NCBI RefSeq assembly: GCF_004770615.1
Contig: NZ_RQER01000011.1
Coordinates: 434,001-498,000 of the forward strand
Reading direction: 5' to 3'
DNA from: Leptospira langatensis
Lineage (GTDB): Bacteria; Spirochaetota; Leptospiria; Leptospirales; Leptospiraceae
Length of the DNA: 64,000 nucleotides
The notes beneath the pieces were generated by a model. That model was not told the DNA's origin and searched no databases. It saw only the letters and a list, made by a program, of their open reading frames with translations. A program made the position numbers and the translations under genes. This document shows positions 36,387 through 45,628 of this stretch, piece after piece; the first letter of the stretch is position 1, and every line of letters starts with the position of its first letter.

Positions 36387-38243
36387 ATGGAATCACTCTC
36401 CAAAACATTAGGCTACTCCGACACTTCGGTATTTGCTAAGTCTCTCTTAGATTATATCCTCTTCAATTCACCTATTATACTCTTTTCCGCGGACCGAGAA
36501 GGGTTGATCAACTATGTTTCCGGCAAGTCCTTGGATGCCTTGGGCCTAGATCCGAGCACTATGAAGGGTACAAACTTCGTAGACTACGCTTGGACGGCGG
36601 AGGTCTCCGAGCCGGATGGCAGTCTTCGCAGCTTGGGTCCCGCAGAAGTTTTGGAGCTCGTTCTGGTAGGAAAAGAGATCAGCTCCGAAATAGAATTTGG
36701 GGAAAGATTCTTTTCGATCCGAATTTCTCCTTCTAGATCGATAGAGGGGGAGATCAGCGGGATCGTAGGCGTTGCAATAGATGTCACCGACAGAAAAGAA
36801 GCCCAGGATTCATTAGAAAAACGTACTATAGATTTCAAGACCGTGATCGGAAACCTTCCCGTAGTGGTCTTCTCCATTTCTACCGAAGGAAAGATCTTGT
36901 TATCGGAAGGAAATGGGCTGAAACGATTGGGATTGGAACCGAAGGATATTGCCGGTAAAACCGTTTATGAAAGAGCGGAATCCCGTCCCGAAGTGATAGA
37001 TGCTTTTAACAAGGCCCTACAAGGAGAAGAAAGCATATATCATAGTAAGATAAACGGTCTTTATATAGAAACCAGGATGTATCCTCGCTTTGGAAAGAAG
37101 AGGAAGGTAGAAGAGATACTCGGGATCATGTACGATATTTCGGATCGGCTCGAATATGAGGCTATGATCCGATTCAATCTTGCCGTAATCTCTCAGGTAA
37201 ACGATGCGATCATTGCCTTGGATGCGGACCAAAGAATCACATACTATAATAAATACGCCGCAAAACTCTATGAAGTGGGAGAGAGTGATTGTCTAGGCAA
37301 ACATTACACCTCGATGTTCAAAGAGGATTGGATCTCAGACGAGAATTACAGGGCCGCCATGAAGGATTGGGAAACGATCGGCGCTTCCAAGAGAGAACTC
37401 ATTCATACTTTAAGTTCCGGAAAGAAGATCTCCATCGAAAGTAATTTTAAGAAGATCATTCCGGACGGTTTTGTCTCACCAGGGTTGATCATGGTGAATC
37501 GAGATATCACCGAGAAGAAAGAAACGAACGAATCTTTGGAAGCGGCCTTAAGAGGACTTGAAAAAACGAATAAGGAATTGGAACAGTTCGCTTATATCGC
37601 TTCCCATGATCTCCAAGAACCTTTGCGGACAATCGCTAGCTACTTACAGCTCTTGGAGAGAAAATTCGAGAAAGATATCAAACCGGAGATGAAGGAATTC
37701 ATTCGGGTTTCCGTCGATGCAGCAAAAAGACAACAGGTATTGATCGAGAGCCTTTTAAGTTATTCTAGAGTAGGCTCCGCTTCCGTTAAGAAAACTAGGA
37801 TCGATCCGGAAGAGATCTTAGAAGAAGTAGAAAGAGATCTTGGTTCCGTGATCCGAGAGACTCGGACCAGACTGATCTTTGAAGGACCATTTCCGAATAT
37901 ATATGCCGATCCGGAGCAGATCCATCGTTTATTCAGTAATCTTATTTCGAATGCGATCAAGTTCCGTTCTCCCAAGAGGACACCTCTGATCGAAGTGAGT
38001 GTGAAAGAAGTCCAGGGCGCTTTGGAATTCTGCGTGTCCGATAATGGGATCGGAATGGATGCGAAATACTTCGATCGTATTTTTATAATATTTCAAAAGC
38101 TGCATGCAAATTCGGAATATCCTGGGACAGGGATAGGTTTGTCTATATGCAAGAAAATAGTGGAGAATCATGGGGGTAAGATCTGGGTTCGGTCCCTGCT
38201 CGGAAGCGGTTCCGAATTCTTCTTTACCTTGCCTGAGGTTTAA
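36387..38243 (+). CDS. Soluble PAS sensor histidine kinase, phytochrome-kinase-like HisKA
   Basis: The 618-residue protein has no membrane segment and three PAS domains (about 15-137, 140-260 and 262-380). The HisKA box is YIASHDLQEPLRTI with His407, the form found in phytochrome-like kinases that pair with Rcp1-type regulators, and the ATPase domain follows (SNLISNAIKFRSP, DNGIGM, GTGIGLSI). The next gene, 3 nt downstream, encodes exactly such a small regulator, so direct phosphotransfer to it is likely. No chromophore domain is present. A promoter candidate lies about 40 nt upstream. Confidence 0.9.
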   Translation: MESLSKTLGYSDTSVFAKSLLDYILFNSPIILFSADREGLINYVSGKSLDALGLDPSTMKGTNFVDYAWTAEVSEPDGSLRSLGPAEVLELVLVGKEISSEIEFGERFFSIRISPSRSIEGEISGIVGVAIDVTDRKEAQDSLEKRTIDFKTVIGNLPVVVFSISTEGKILLSEGNGLKRLGLEPKDIAGKTVYERAESRPEVIDAFNKALQGEESIYHSKINGLYIETRMYPRFGKKRKVEEILGIMYDISDRLEYEAMIRFNLAVISQVNDAIIALDADQRITYYNKYAAKLYEVGESDCLGKHYTSMFKEDWISDENYRAAMKDWETIGASKRELIHTLSSGKKISIESNFKKIIPDGFVSPGLIMVNRDITEKKETNESLEAALRGLEKTNKELEQFAYIASHDLQEPLRTIASYLQLLERKFEKDIKPEMKEFIRVSVDAAKRQQVLIESLLSYSRVGSASVKKTRIDPEEILEEVERDLGSVIRETRTRLIFEGPFPNIYADPEQIHRLFSNLISNAIKFRSPKRTPLIEVSVKEVQGALEFCVSDNGIGMDAKYFDRIFIIFQKLHANSEYPGTGIGLSICKKIVENHGGKIWVRSLLGSGSEFFFTLPEV

Positions 38244-38246
38244 TGC

Positions 38247-38690
38247 ATGAGTTCGTCTAAAAAAAAATACTTTGATATTCTTCTGGTGGAAGACAATCCC
38301 GCGGATGTGAGGCTTACGATGGAAGCTTTAGAAGAATTAGAAGAAGAGAAGAGATTGTTCGTCGCAAAAGACGGAGAAGAAGCCATAGATTTCGTAAAGG
38401 GAGAAGGGGACTTCGTAGGAGCCTGTCGTCCCGATCTTATCCTTTTGGACCTGAACTTACCTAAGAAAAACGGCCTGGAGGTCTTGGAGGAATTGAAGTC
38501 CGATCCGGAGTACAAAAGGATCCCCGTGGTGGTCTTGACTACATCCGGCGCGGAACGGGATATAATGGCAACCTTCAATTTGCACGCGAACTCATATATA
38601 CAAAAGCCGGTGGAATACGATAATTTTTTGGAGGCAATGGCGACTCTAAGGATCTATTGGTTCCAAACTTCCAGGCTACCTCCCAAATGA
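38247..38690 (+). CDS. Rcp1-like single-domain response regulator
   Basis: The 147-residue protein is one receiver domain with acidic pair ED (15-16), phosphoacceptor Asp68 in LILLDLNLPKKNG, Thr/Ser in VVLTTSG and Lys in IQKPVEYDNF. It has no output domain. The extra insertion after helix 2 and the LNLPKKNGLEVL motif place it with Rcp1-type partners of phytochrome-like kinases. It starts 3 nt after the PAS kinase and its stop overlaps the next gene (ATGA), so all three genes form one operon. Confidence 0.92.
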   Translation: MSSSKKKYFDILLVEDNPADVRLTMEALEELEEEKRLFVAKDGEEAIDFVKGEGDFVGACRPDLILLDLNLPKKNGLEVLEELKSDPEYKRIPVVVLTTSGAERDIMATFNLHANSYIQKPVEYDNFLEAMATLRIYWFQTSRLPPK

Positions 38691-40114
38691 GAACAAGAGT
38701 CGTCTCCACCCAGATGAAACAGATTCTAGTTGTCGAAGACAACCCAGATGATTCCAGGCTCTTCGAGTTGTATCTTATGGAAGCGGATCCGTATGGGATC
38801 CGTCTGAGATATTCCGTGACTGTTGAGGCAGCAATGGAACTATTAGAGGATCATTCCGAAGAGATAGATTGTATTCTTTTGGATCTGTCCCTGCCGGACA
38901 GTTTTGGTCTTCATGGATTTGAAACGATCAGTCGGGCATATCCTAAGATCCCGATCGTGATCTGCTCCGGAACGGAAGATGAGAATCTTGCGACAGAGGC
39001 CTTGAAGGCCGGTGGTCAGGATTATCTGATCAAGGGAAAGTTCGATTCTCTTCTTCTGTTCCGGTCCATACGTTATGCGATCGAAAGACATGAGATGCTC
39101 GCAAAGTTAGAGAAGCAATCCTATCATATCCGAGAAAGCGAAGAAAGATATAGGTTGATCTTCGAGCATAATCCCCATCCGGTGCTTCTCTACGATATAG
39201 CATCCGAAGGGATCCTGGACCTGAACCAAGAAGCGGAGAGAGTCTATGGTTATGATCGGAGAGAGTTCCAAAGTTTACAATTTCATAATCTATTTGCGAA
39301 CCAGAGCGCGGAAGGAAGCGATGTTCTTCCTATCTTGAAATACGGAAAGAATTCCCCGGAAACCCATGTGCATAAGAGAAAGGACGGTACTCCTCTTCTG
39401 ATGGAGATTACATCCTATCGTTTTCAATTGCAGGGAAAAGAGATCGTGCTCGCGATCCTAGTCGACATGACTAAATGGAAACAGTCGGAAGAATCCCTTC
39501 TTCAGTCCTTGAGAGAAAAGGAAGCACTACTGCAGGAGATCCATCATAGGGTCAAAAACAATCTACAGATCATGGCTAGTCTTTTGAACTTGCAGGCAAA
39601 TTACGCCAAGAACAAGGAAGTGACCCGAGAGCTAAAGGATACGGAAAGTAGGATCTATTCGATGTCTCTCGTTCATAATGAACTCTATAATTCTAAAAAT
39701 CTCTCAGAGGTAGGTCTGGGTTCGTATGTCGATAAGCTCTTGGATAATCTATGGAATGTATACGGTACCGGCTCAAAGGTTCACAGAGCAGTGGAAGTTG
39801 GAGAACTCAGCCTTGCCGTGGAGAAGGCATTACCGATCGGAATGATGGTGAATGAGATCGCGACCAATTCGATCAAATATGCGTATGGGGATCGAAAGAA
39901 CGGGGAATTCTACATTAAGGCAGATTATGAGAACGGTGTCTTTCGAATGGAAGTGGGGGATAATGGGGCAGGAATCCCGGACTATGCGGAGATTGAATCC
40001 AAGGAAACCCTTGGCTTTCAACTGATCCGGATCCTGTCCAAACAATTGAAGGCCAAGCTGGATATCCAAACCTCCGCACAGGGAACTAAGTTTACCGTGG
40101 AATTCCCACTTTAG
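38687..40114 (+). CDS. Receiver-PAS-HisKA_2 hybrid kinase
   Basis: The 475-residue soluble protein starts with a receiver domain (about 10-130, Asp66 in LLDLSLPDSFG), followed by a PAS domain (about 152-265), a HisKA_2 box EIHHRVKNNLQ (His 286/287) and an ATPase domain (VNEIATNSIKYAY, GDNGAGI). An N-terminal receiver lets the upstream kinase or regulator control this kinase, so the three genes could form a phosphorelay; that order is inferred. I chose the ATG overlapping the upstream stop (ATGA); an in-frame TTG 30 nt earlier has no better support. The gene ends in a 4-nt TTAG overlap with the convergent copper-protein gene. Confidence 0.88.
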   Translation: MRTRVVSTQMKQILVVEDNPDDSRLFELYLMEADPYGIRLRYSVTVEAAMELLEDHSEEIDCILLDLSLPDSFGLHGFETISRAYPKIPIVICSGTEDENLATEALKAGGQDYLIKGKFDSLLLFRSIRYAIERHEMLAKLEKQSYHIRESEERYRLIFEHNPHPVLLYDIASEGILDLNQEAERVYGYDRREFQSLQFHNLFANQSAEGSDVLPILKYGKNSPETHVHKRKDGTPLLMEITSYRFQLQGKEIVLAILVDMTKWKQSEESLLQSLREKEALLQEIHHRVKNNLQIMASLLNLQANYAKNKEVTRELKDTESRIYSMSLVHNELYNSKNLSEVGLGSYVDKLLDNLWNVYGTGSKVHRAVEVGELSLAVEKALPIGMMVNEIATNSIKYAYGDRKNGEFYIKADYENGVFRMEVGDNGAGIPDYAEIESKETLGFQLIRILSKQLKAKLDIQTSAQGTKFTVEFPL

Positions 40115-40581
40115 GCCGCGAGGAGTTTTTTGAACTCGGAAATACAGGTCTTGCAAGCCTCGGCGCAGTCCTTGCACTCTTGGTGATGGTCAGCGTGTTT
40201 ATCGCATTGGGTCGCACATCGCTCACAGGACTCGATGCAAAGAGAAGCTAATTTCTTGGTAGCCTGCGACTGCAGAGAAGAAAGGGTCACGAACGCTTCG
40301 CAGAGCGCTATGGTTTCTTCGACGCTTCGCAAGCAATCCGCCATTTCGGTGTGACCTTCTGAAAGAGCGTCCACGCACATATTGATACAGATCTTTCCCT
40401 TGAGAATGCATTGAGTAGATGCCTCTGCTGCGGAACCTACCGGCATTGCATTTGATTTCTTCATTTTTTTAGAATGCTTTTTGGAAGAATGATCCTCTCC
40501 GAATACGGAAGAACTCGCAAGTGCCGCGATAGTTGCCCCGCCTAGGCCAAGGATTTGTTTTCTTGAAAATGTTTGTTCCAA
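40111..40581 (-). CDS. Exported 13-Cys four-helix-bundle copper-storage-like protein (Csp1-like)
   Basis: The 156-residue protein has an N-terminal export signal, SRKQILGLGGATIAALA, that looks Tat-like but has RK rather than RR. The mature part has 13 cysteines at 58, 65, 69, 83, 94, 115, 119, 122, 126, 136, 139, 143 and 146, spaced as CxxxC, CxxC and CxxxxxxC along predicted helices, with His near HADHHQEC. This fits the Csp/DUF326 family whose cysteines line a four-helix bundle and hold many Cu(I) ions; Csp1 is also exported and Cys-rich. It should store or detoxify copper outside the cytoplasm. It starts with TTG, with GGGGGA 5 nt upstream. No metal transporter is adjacent. Confidence 0.85.
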   Translation of the reverse strand: MEQTFSRKQILGLGGATIAALASSSVFGEDHSSKKHSKKMKKSNAMPVGSAAEASTQCILKGKICINMCVDALSEGHTEMADCLRSVEETIALCEAFVTLSSLQSQATKKLASLCIESCERCATQCDKHADHHQECKDCAEACKTCISEFKKLLAA

Positions 40582-40726
40582 AGTATCCCCCTTCGAACCG
40601 TTCTAAATTACAGGTAGGAATGCTTTTCGTCGCCTAAAAACACTTCTGCGAAGAAAAAAAAACGGCTTTCTTTCCAAAACTTTTCCTATAGCTTAGTAAA
40701 ATTCTTTTCTTAAAAGTAATAAGAAA

Positions 40727-41803
40727 TTGAATCTTCCGTCGGATGAAGAAATAGCGAAGATGTTTGGGCCAAATAAAGACACAGGCAAAACTGTTTCTCC
40801 GCACGCAGAAATAGATAGGATCCTCATCTTAGATGACGCTCCCGAAAACTGCCTCTTGGTGGAGAGGATCTTAAAGAAGGCAGGCTACGGGGATGTAATT
40901 TCCACTCAGGATCCGAACACGGCCTTGGAATGGTTGGGGTTAAACGGAGATCCTAAGAATAAGAAAGAAATCTCCCTACTTCTTTTGGACATTCTTCTTC
41001 CCGGCGGGATGAACGGCCTGGATATCCTGAAGACAATGAGCTCCAAGGAAGAGTTCGCAGATCTACCAGTAATTATCATCACTGCAATCCATGACGCGCA
41101 GACTCTGGAATCCGCATTCGAGATCGGCGCTATCGACTATGTAACCAAGCCCTTCGATGCAAACGAACTAAGAGCGAGAGTTCGGTCCGCTCTCAGACTT
41201 CGCCATGAGATGCTGCAAAGAAAGCAAAGAGAAAAGGACCTAGAAGAGATCACGGATAAACTCTCCGAAGCATACCAAGCTCTCTTAAGAGTCTCCAGAA
41301 CGGATGGACTCTCCGGGATCTGGAATAGGCGCTTCTTTGACGAGATCCTAGAAGTGGAATGGAAACGGTCCTGCCGAGGCGGAAAGCCGATCTCTCTTCT
41401 TCTCCTGGATATAGATTTCTTTAAGAAATACAACGATACGTATGGTCACCAGGCCGGGGACGATTGTATCCGAAAGGTGGCAGGGGTCCTAAAGGATACC
41501 GCCAGAAGAGCGGGTGACTTTCCGGCAAGATACGGCGGAGAGGAATTTGCAGTCATTCTTCCGGAAACAGATGCGGAGAAGGCGGCATTAGTTGCGGAGA
41601 ATATTCGAAGCAAGGTCCAAGAATTGAAATTGGTCCATGAGGCCTCTCAAACTTCTCCTTTTGTTTCTGTCAGTATCGGTATCTCGACTCGGACTCCCGG
41701 AAAGGGAGAAAAGGATTCTCAGATCTTTTTGAAAGAAGCGGATACCGCTTTGTATAAAGCGAAAGAAACAGGACGAAATCAGGTCGCTCTGTATTCAAAG
41801 TAA
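40727..41803 (+). CDS. Response regulator with GGDEF diguanylate cyclase domain
   Basis: The 358-residue protein has a receiver domain (about 30-155, Asp88 in LLLLDILLPGG), a short coiled-coil linker (about 160-190) and a GGDEF domain with active-site GGEEF at 270-274. An inhibitory I-site, RAGD at 261-264, sits exactly five residues before it, so product feedback by c-di-GMP is expected. It makes c-di-GMP when phosphorylated, as PleD or WspR do. The frame opens at TTG 40727 with only a weak ribosome site; an ATG 33 nt further is an alternative that would keep both domains. It is divergent from the copper-protein gene and followed by a 467-nt gap. Confidence 0.9.
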   Translation: MNLPSDEEIAKMFGPNKDTGKTVSPHAEIDRILILDDAPENCLLVERILKKAGYGDVISTQDPNTALEWLGLNGDPKNKKEISLLLLDILLPGGMNGLDILKTMSSKEEFADLPVIIITAIHDAQTLESAFEIGAIDYVTKPFDANELRARVRSALRLRHEMLQRKQREKDLEEITDKLSEAYQALLRVSRTDGLSGIWNRRFFDEILEVEWKRSCRGGKPISLLLLDIDFFKKYNDTYGHQAGDDCIRKVAGVLKDTARRAGDFPARYGGEEFAVILPETDAEKAALVAENIRSKVQELKLVHEASQTSPFVSVSIGISTRTPGKGEKDSQIFLKEADTALYKAKETGRNQVALYSK

Positions 41804-42270
41804 GACTCCTTCTAATTTGTAGTATCTTCGACAGCGCAAAAGAGTGCTTGGGACCTTTCTGGACCCGAATATAAACAATCCATAACTTGGAAGTTTTTTA
41901 AGAAAGCAATGGAAAGACTAGGATGTCTCTTGGGTCTTATCTACAGAACGATTCAGAAAGGTGGGTATGATAGGAGGGAATACATATCGAAAGATCATGG
42001 TTCTTTCTCTCATACTCACTGAACGTCTACAAAACGTTGCATCGACAAGTCAATGTTAGGTGGAAACCATCCTTTTTATAACTTCTTTTTCCGCTCAAGA
42101 TCATTTGCAGGATAGCCGCTTCTTCCTCTAAAAGCTTCCGATAGAGTGTTCGCTTTATTCCCGGGATTCCCGAAAAAGTATTCACAAACCCCTCATTTTT
42201 TTCTAAAAAGTTGAAATTTGTTTGCGTTGCACTAAGTCTTATTTGTTAATTAACGATAGAGAAATATAGA
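41804..42270. other. 467-nt intergenic region without a convincing gene
   Basis: I find no good coding sequence. A 37-codon ATG frame (41909-42022) has only a weak AAGAAAG ribosome site and a low-complexity product, so I do not call it. A small AACGT/ACGTT inverted repeat lies near 42022-42038, a CGGG/CCCG hairpin near 42167-42178, and the last 60 nt are AT-rich with a TTAATTAA palindrome, probably the promoter area of the next gene. An untranslated RNA is possible but unsupported. Confidence 0.5.
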
Positions 42271-42642
42271 ATGGCTATTTTGGATAAAATCGTACAGGAG
42301 TTCAAGAATCGATTCTTTGAAACGGTAAAGCTTCCCGTGCAAGTTCATTCTTCGTCCGGGGACTTTCCTGCTACTTGGGAGGGGATTGAAGGTACAGCTT
42401 TAAGCTTTACCTTGGATCGTTTTCATCCTGACCCGGCGGAAGGTACGAATGCTGTGATCGAGATCAAAGTCCCTTTTTGGAAAGACCCGCTCTTATTTTC
42501 AGGGAAACTCTTGGACAAGAAGGTGGTTCGTTCCAAATCTCCGGAGAGGATCACGGACACCGTACTCGTATTCGAATCGGAACTTTCCGATTTTCTAAAG
42601 AAGAACCTTCCTAAGATCGATCTCACTCTTCCTAAGAAATGA
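42271..42642 (+). CDS. Hypothetical protein convergent with ExoIII
   Basis: I do not recognise this 123-residue protein. It is soluble, cysteine-free, and predicted mostly beta with amphipathic first and last helices (ILDKIVQEFKNRFFETV and SELSDFLKKNLPK). The fold pattern recalls small PilZ-like barrels but the RxxxR and DxSxxG motifs of PilZ are absent. The ATG has only a poor ribosome site (GAGAAA). Its last four residues, LPKK, and stop lie in one arm of a perfect palindrome shared with the convergent ExoIII gene. Confidence 0.65.
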   Translation: MAILDKIVQEFKNRFFETVKLPVQVHSSSGDFPATWEGIEGTALSFTLDRFHPDPAEGTNAVIEIKVPFWKDPLLFSGKLLDKKVVRSKSPERITDTVLVFESELSDFLKKNLPKIDLTLPKK

Positions 42643-42657
42643 TCATTTCTTAGGAAG
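42628..42657. terminator. 30-bp perfect palindrome spanning two convergent stop codons
   Basis: The 15-nt arm CTTCCTAAGAAATGA (42628-42642) is followed at once by its exact reverse complement (42643-42657). Both stop codons lie at the centre as TGATCA, and both proteins therefore end LPKK. RNA from either strand would form a long hairpin ending in the coding sequence, a natural two-way terminator or mRNA 3' guard. Confidence 0.7.
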
Positions 42658-43416
42658 GTCTAGTTCTAAGATCATGGCCGCGTGGTCGGAGAGGATTGGG
42701 TCCTTTCTCACTGTCAGGCTTTTCAGTTTGCTTTTCAGCTCCGGAGTCACGAAGAAATAATCGATCCTCCATCCCTTGTTTTTTCCCCTTGCCCCAGCTC
42801 GGAACGTCCACCAAGTATATTCTTGTTTGTCGGGATACAATTCCCTAAAACTATCCAGCCATCCTGTGGACAGGAATTTAGTGACCCAGGCTCTTTCTTC
42901 CGGGAGAAATCCGCTACTCTTTGCGTTCCCTTTAGGATCATGTATATCTCGTTCCGTGTGAGCGATGTTTACGTCTCCGCATAGGATCAGATTCGGATAC
43001 TTCTTCTTTAATTTAGTGGCAAGCTTGAGGAATTCGTCTAAAAATCTCATCTTGGCGGCCTGTCTCACATCTCCTGTAGTTCCGGAGGGAAAGTAAACCG
43101 TCCATATCGCGTACGAATCGAACTCGGCAAGAACGCTTCTTCCTTCCTTATCGAATTCATCTACTCCGATCCCATAGGTGATCTTCTTGGGCTCTTTCTT
43201 GGTCCAGAGACTGACGCCGGAGTAACCCTTCTTTTCTGCGGAATGAAAATAGGCCTTGTAGCCCAAGCTCTCCCATTGCTCCGAAGAGAGTTGGTCCGGT
43301 TGCGCCTTGGTCTCTTGGAAACATACGAAGTCCGGTTTTTCGGAAGTCAGTATATCCCCGAGTCCTTTTTCCCAGGAAGATCGAATCCCGTTACAGTTGA
43401 GGCAAAAAACTTTCAT
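42643..43416 (-). CDS. xth: Exodeoxyribonuclease III (AP endonuclease)
   Basis: The 257-residue protein belongs to the ExoIII/APE family of DNA-repair nucleases, which cut 5' of abasic sites and remove 3' blocks. Motifs in order: [10 protein letters not shown] (Asn near 7-9), [10 protein letters not shown] (catalytic Glu34 region), [12 protein letters not shown] (Asp/Asn), [12 protein letters not shown], and the catalytic Asp-His in LSDHAAM near the C-terminus. The length fits the family. The frame is open 18 codons further upstream, but ATG 43416 has AAGGAC 5-10 nt before it and begins [10 protein letters not shown] like relatives. hisD is divergent 71 nt away. Confidence 0.92.
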   Translation of the reverse strand: MKVFCLNCNGIRSSWEKGLGDILTSEKPDFVCFQETKAQPDQLSSEQWESLGYKAYFHSAEKKGYSGVSLWTKKEPKKITYGIGVDEFDKEGRSVLAEFDSYAIWTVYFPSGTTGDVRQAAKMRFLDEFLKLATKLKKKYPNLILCGDVNIAHTERDIHDPKGNAKSSGFLPEERAWVTKFLSTGWLDSFRELYPDKQEYTWWTFRAGARGKNKGWRIDYFFVTPELKSKLKSLTVRKDPILSDHAAMILELDLPKK

Positions 43417-43487
43417 GGTCCTTGTCCTTAGAAGAGAACCCAGGATTTTCGGGATGCGAAGTCCGGGCAAAGAAAAAATATGTCCGT

Positions 43488-44777
43488 ATGGGCATTCGGA
43501 TCCGAGAAGTAGACGCCGGTTTTTCCTTAGAGTCTATCCTACAGAGGGCTAAGCAAGACCTGAACGATACTCTTTCTTTGGTCCGGCCGATCCTGGAAGA
43601 GGTGAGGACCAGAGGAGACGAGGCGGTCCGGGACTTCACTCTTAAATTCGACAAATTAGAACCTTCTTCTTTCTATCATCCTGTTCCGGACTGGAAGGGG
43701 ACTGCGGATCCTGAACTGGTTGCCGCCCTGGAAAAGGCAAAGGAAAATATCAGCATCTTTCACAAGGCCCAGATGCCTTCCGACTTGGATGTGCAAGTCT
43801 CCGGAAATTCCCTCGGCATACGTTATACTCCCATTGAATCGGTGACCGTGTATGCTCCCGGTGGTAAGGCATTGTATCCTTCTACCATTCTAATGGGAGT
43901 AATTCCTGCAAAGATCGCAGGTGTGAAACATATCCAGATCGTAACCCCTCCTCAGAAAGAAGGGATCCCGGACGGTCTATTCGCTGCGGCAAAGATCGCA
44001 GGTGCGGATGCGATCGTGACTGCGGGAGGAGCCCAAGGGATCGCCGCGGCTTCTTATGGAACGAAGAGTATTCCCCGCTCCGAATTTGTGATCGGTCCCG
44101 GGAATAAATTCGTGACTGCCGCCAAGATACTCTTAAGCGGCCAAGGTGTGATCGGTATAGATAGTCCTGCCGGTCCGAGCGAAGTGCTTGTGATCGCAGA
44201 CGATTCTGCGAACCCGAATTGGGTGGCGGCGGATCTTCTTTCCCAAGCGGAGCACGGCGAGGATTCTGCTGCGATACTCTGTACGGATTCCATGGGATTT
44301 GCGAAGAAGGTCGCAGCCGAGATCGACCTGGCTCTGAAGGAAAGGCCTAAGAGAGCGGATATCAAAAAGGCTTCGATAGAGAACGAGAGTTGGATATTAG
44401 TTTTTCCTAATTTAGATTCTTGCGTTGATTTTTCGAACTTATATGCACCCGAGCACCTGGAGATCCAGACCAAGAATTACAAGGAATTATTCCGGAAGAT
44501 CAAGCATGCAGGTTCCGTATTTTTGGGACCATATTCTCCTGTGGCAATGGGAGATTATATCAGCGGCACAAACCATATTCTTCCAACTGCGGGAGGAAGT
44601 AGGATCTTTTCTTCCTTAGGGGTCATGACCTTCTTGAAACGGGTCACCTACCAGGAAGTAACCCGGGATTCTCTCGAGAAATTATATCCTTACGTAAAAG
44701 TATTATCCGAATTCGAAGGCTTGGATGAAGAGCATGGGAATTCCGTCAAGGTACGCCTTCCTAAGAGGGAAGTATGA
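43488..44777 (+). CDS. hisD: Histidinol dehydrogenase
   Basis: HisD oxidises L-histidinol to L-histidine with two NAD+ in the last steps of histidine synthesis, in the cytoplasm, using zinc. The 429-residue length matches the family. Signature motifs are [44 protein letters not shown] (Zn ligand region) and YAPEHLEI with the catalytic Glu-His (about 320-326). The ATG at 43488 was chosen because the protein then starts [11 protein letters not shown] like other HisD enzymes; the frame is open upstream to 43422. It overlaps panC by 4 nt. hisF lies elsewhere in this window, so his genes are scattered. Confidence 0.95.
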   Translation: MGIRIREVDAGFSLESILQRAKQDLNDTLSLVRPILEEVRTRGDEAVRDFTLKFDKLEPSSFYHPVPDWKGTADPELVAALEKAKENISIFHKAQMPSDLDVQVSGNSLGIRYTPIESVTVYAPGGKALYPSTILMGVIPAKIAGVKHIQIVTPPQKEGIPDGLFAAAKIAGADAIVTAGGAQGIAAASYGTKSIPRSEFVIGPGNKFVTAAKILLSGQGVIGIDSPAGPSEVLVIADDSANPNWVAADLLSQAEHGEDSAAILCTDSMGFAKKVAAEIDLALKERPKRADIKKASIENESWILVFPNLDSCVDFSNLYAPEHLEIQTKNYKELFRKIKHAGSVFLGPYSPVAMGDYISGTNHILPTAGGSRIFSSLGVMTFLKRVTYQEVTRDSLEKLYPYVKVLSEFEGLDEEHGNSVKVRLPKREV

Positions 44778-45625
44778 TCCATTCTTCCGAGCCGAAAGAG
44801 ATCACGGAAGCGGTCCTTGCTTGGAAGTCCAAGGGGCTGAAGGTGGGATTTGTTCCTACCATGGGCTTCTTGCATGAGGGGCATGCGGATCTTTTTCGTA
44901 GATCTGCTTCCGAGAACGACAAAACTGTAGTTTCCATTTTCGTAAATCCAGCTCAATTCAACGATCCGGAAGACTACGCTAAGTATCCGGTAAATACGGA
45001 AGGCGATTTACGAATTTGTAAAGAAGCTGGAGCGGATCTTGTCTATCTTCCTGCAAAGGATACCATGTATCCAGGCGGGATCCCTTCCGTCGAGTTGCGA
45101 GTTCCTCATCTCATGCAGAATCTGGATGCCACCACTCGTCCCGGTCACTTTGAAGGAGTGCTTCTGGTCTTATCCCGTTTTTTCCATACCATTCCCGCGG
45201 ATCGCTCTTACTTCGGAAAGAAGGATTATCAACAGTTCTTGGTCGTTCGTGATTTCGTAAAGGCGCTCGGATTTCCTATGGAGATCGTCGGAGTGGATAC
45301 GGTCCGTTCCGAGCAAGGACTGGCTTTGAGTTCCAGGAACGCTCGTTTGAGTCCTAAGGAGAAGGAAGAGGCCTTGCTTTTGCATCGGGCCCTTCGTCTG
45401 GGGGAGAACCTCATCCGCCAAGGCGAAAAGGATCCTGTCGAAGTGCTGAATGTCATGAAGGATGTCTTGGACTCTTCTTCTTTGATACAGATCGATTATC
45501 TGGAAGTCCTGGATGCGAATACATTAGAAGAATTGCATATACTGAAAGGAGAGATCCTTTTGGCGGTGGCGGCCTTTCTGGGCCAGGTCCGACTGATCGA
45601 TAATCTTACCGTAAGGGTTTCCTAA
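44774..45625 (+). CDS. panC: Pantothenate synthetase
   Basis: PanC joins pantoate and beta-alanine with ATP to give pantothenate, the coenzyme A precursor. The 283-residue protein has the nucleotidyltransferase HxGH motif in PTMGFLHEGH (His34, His37), FVNPAQFN, FGKKDYQQ and RSEQGLALSSRN (KMSKS-equivalent loop). Length is standard. Its ATG overlaps the hisD stop (ATGA) and mfd begins 3 nt after its stop, so hisD-panC-mfd are probably co-transcribed, mixing histidine, vitamin and repair functions. Confidence 0.95.
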   Translation: MIHSSEPKEITEAVLAWKSKGLKVGFVPTMGFLHEGHADLFRRSASENDKTVVSIFVNPAQFNDPEDYAKYPVNTEGDLRICKEAGADLVYLPAKDTMYPGGIPSVELRVPHLMQNLDATTRPGHFEGVLLVLSRFFHTIPADRSYFGKKDYQQFLVVRDFVKALGFPMEIVGVDTVRSEQGLALSSRNARLSPKEKEEALLLHRALRLGENLIRQGEKDPVEVLNVMKDVLDSSSLIQIDYLEVLDANTLEELHILKGEILLAVAAFLGQVRLIDNLTVRVS

Positions 45626-45628
45626 TCC

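Noticed and set aside
41909..42022. 37-codon frame in the 467-nt gap
   Set aside because: The ribosome site is weak, the product is unlike any known small protein, and there is no coding bias to support it.
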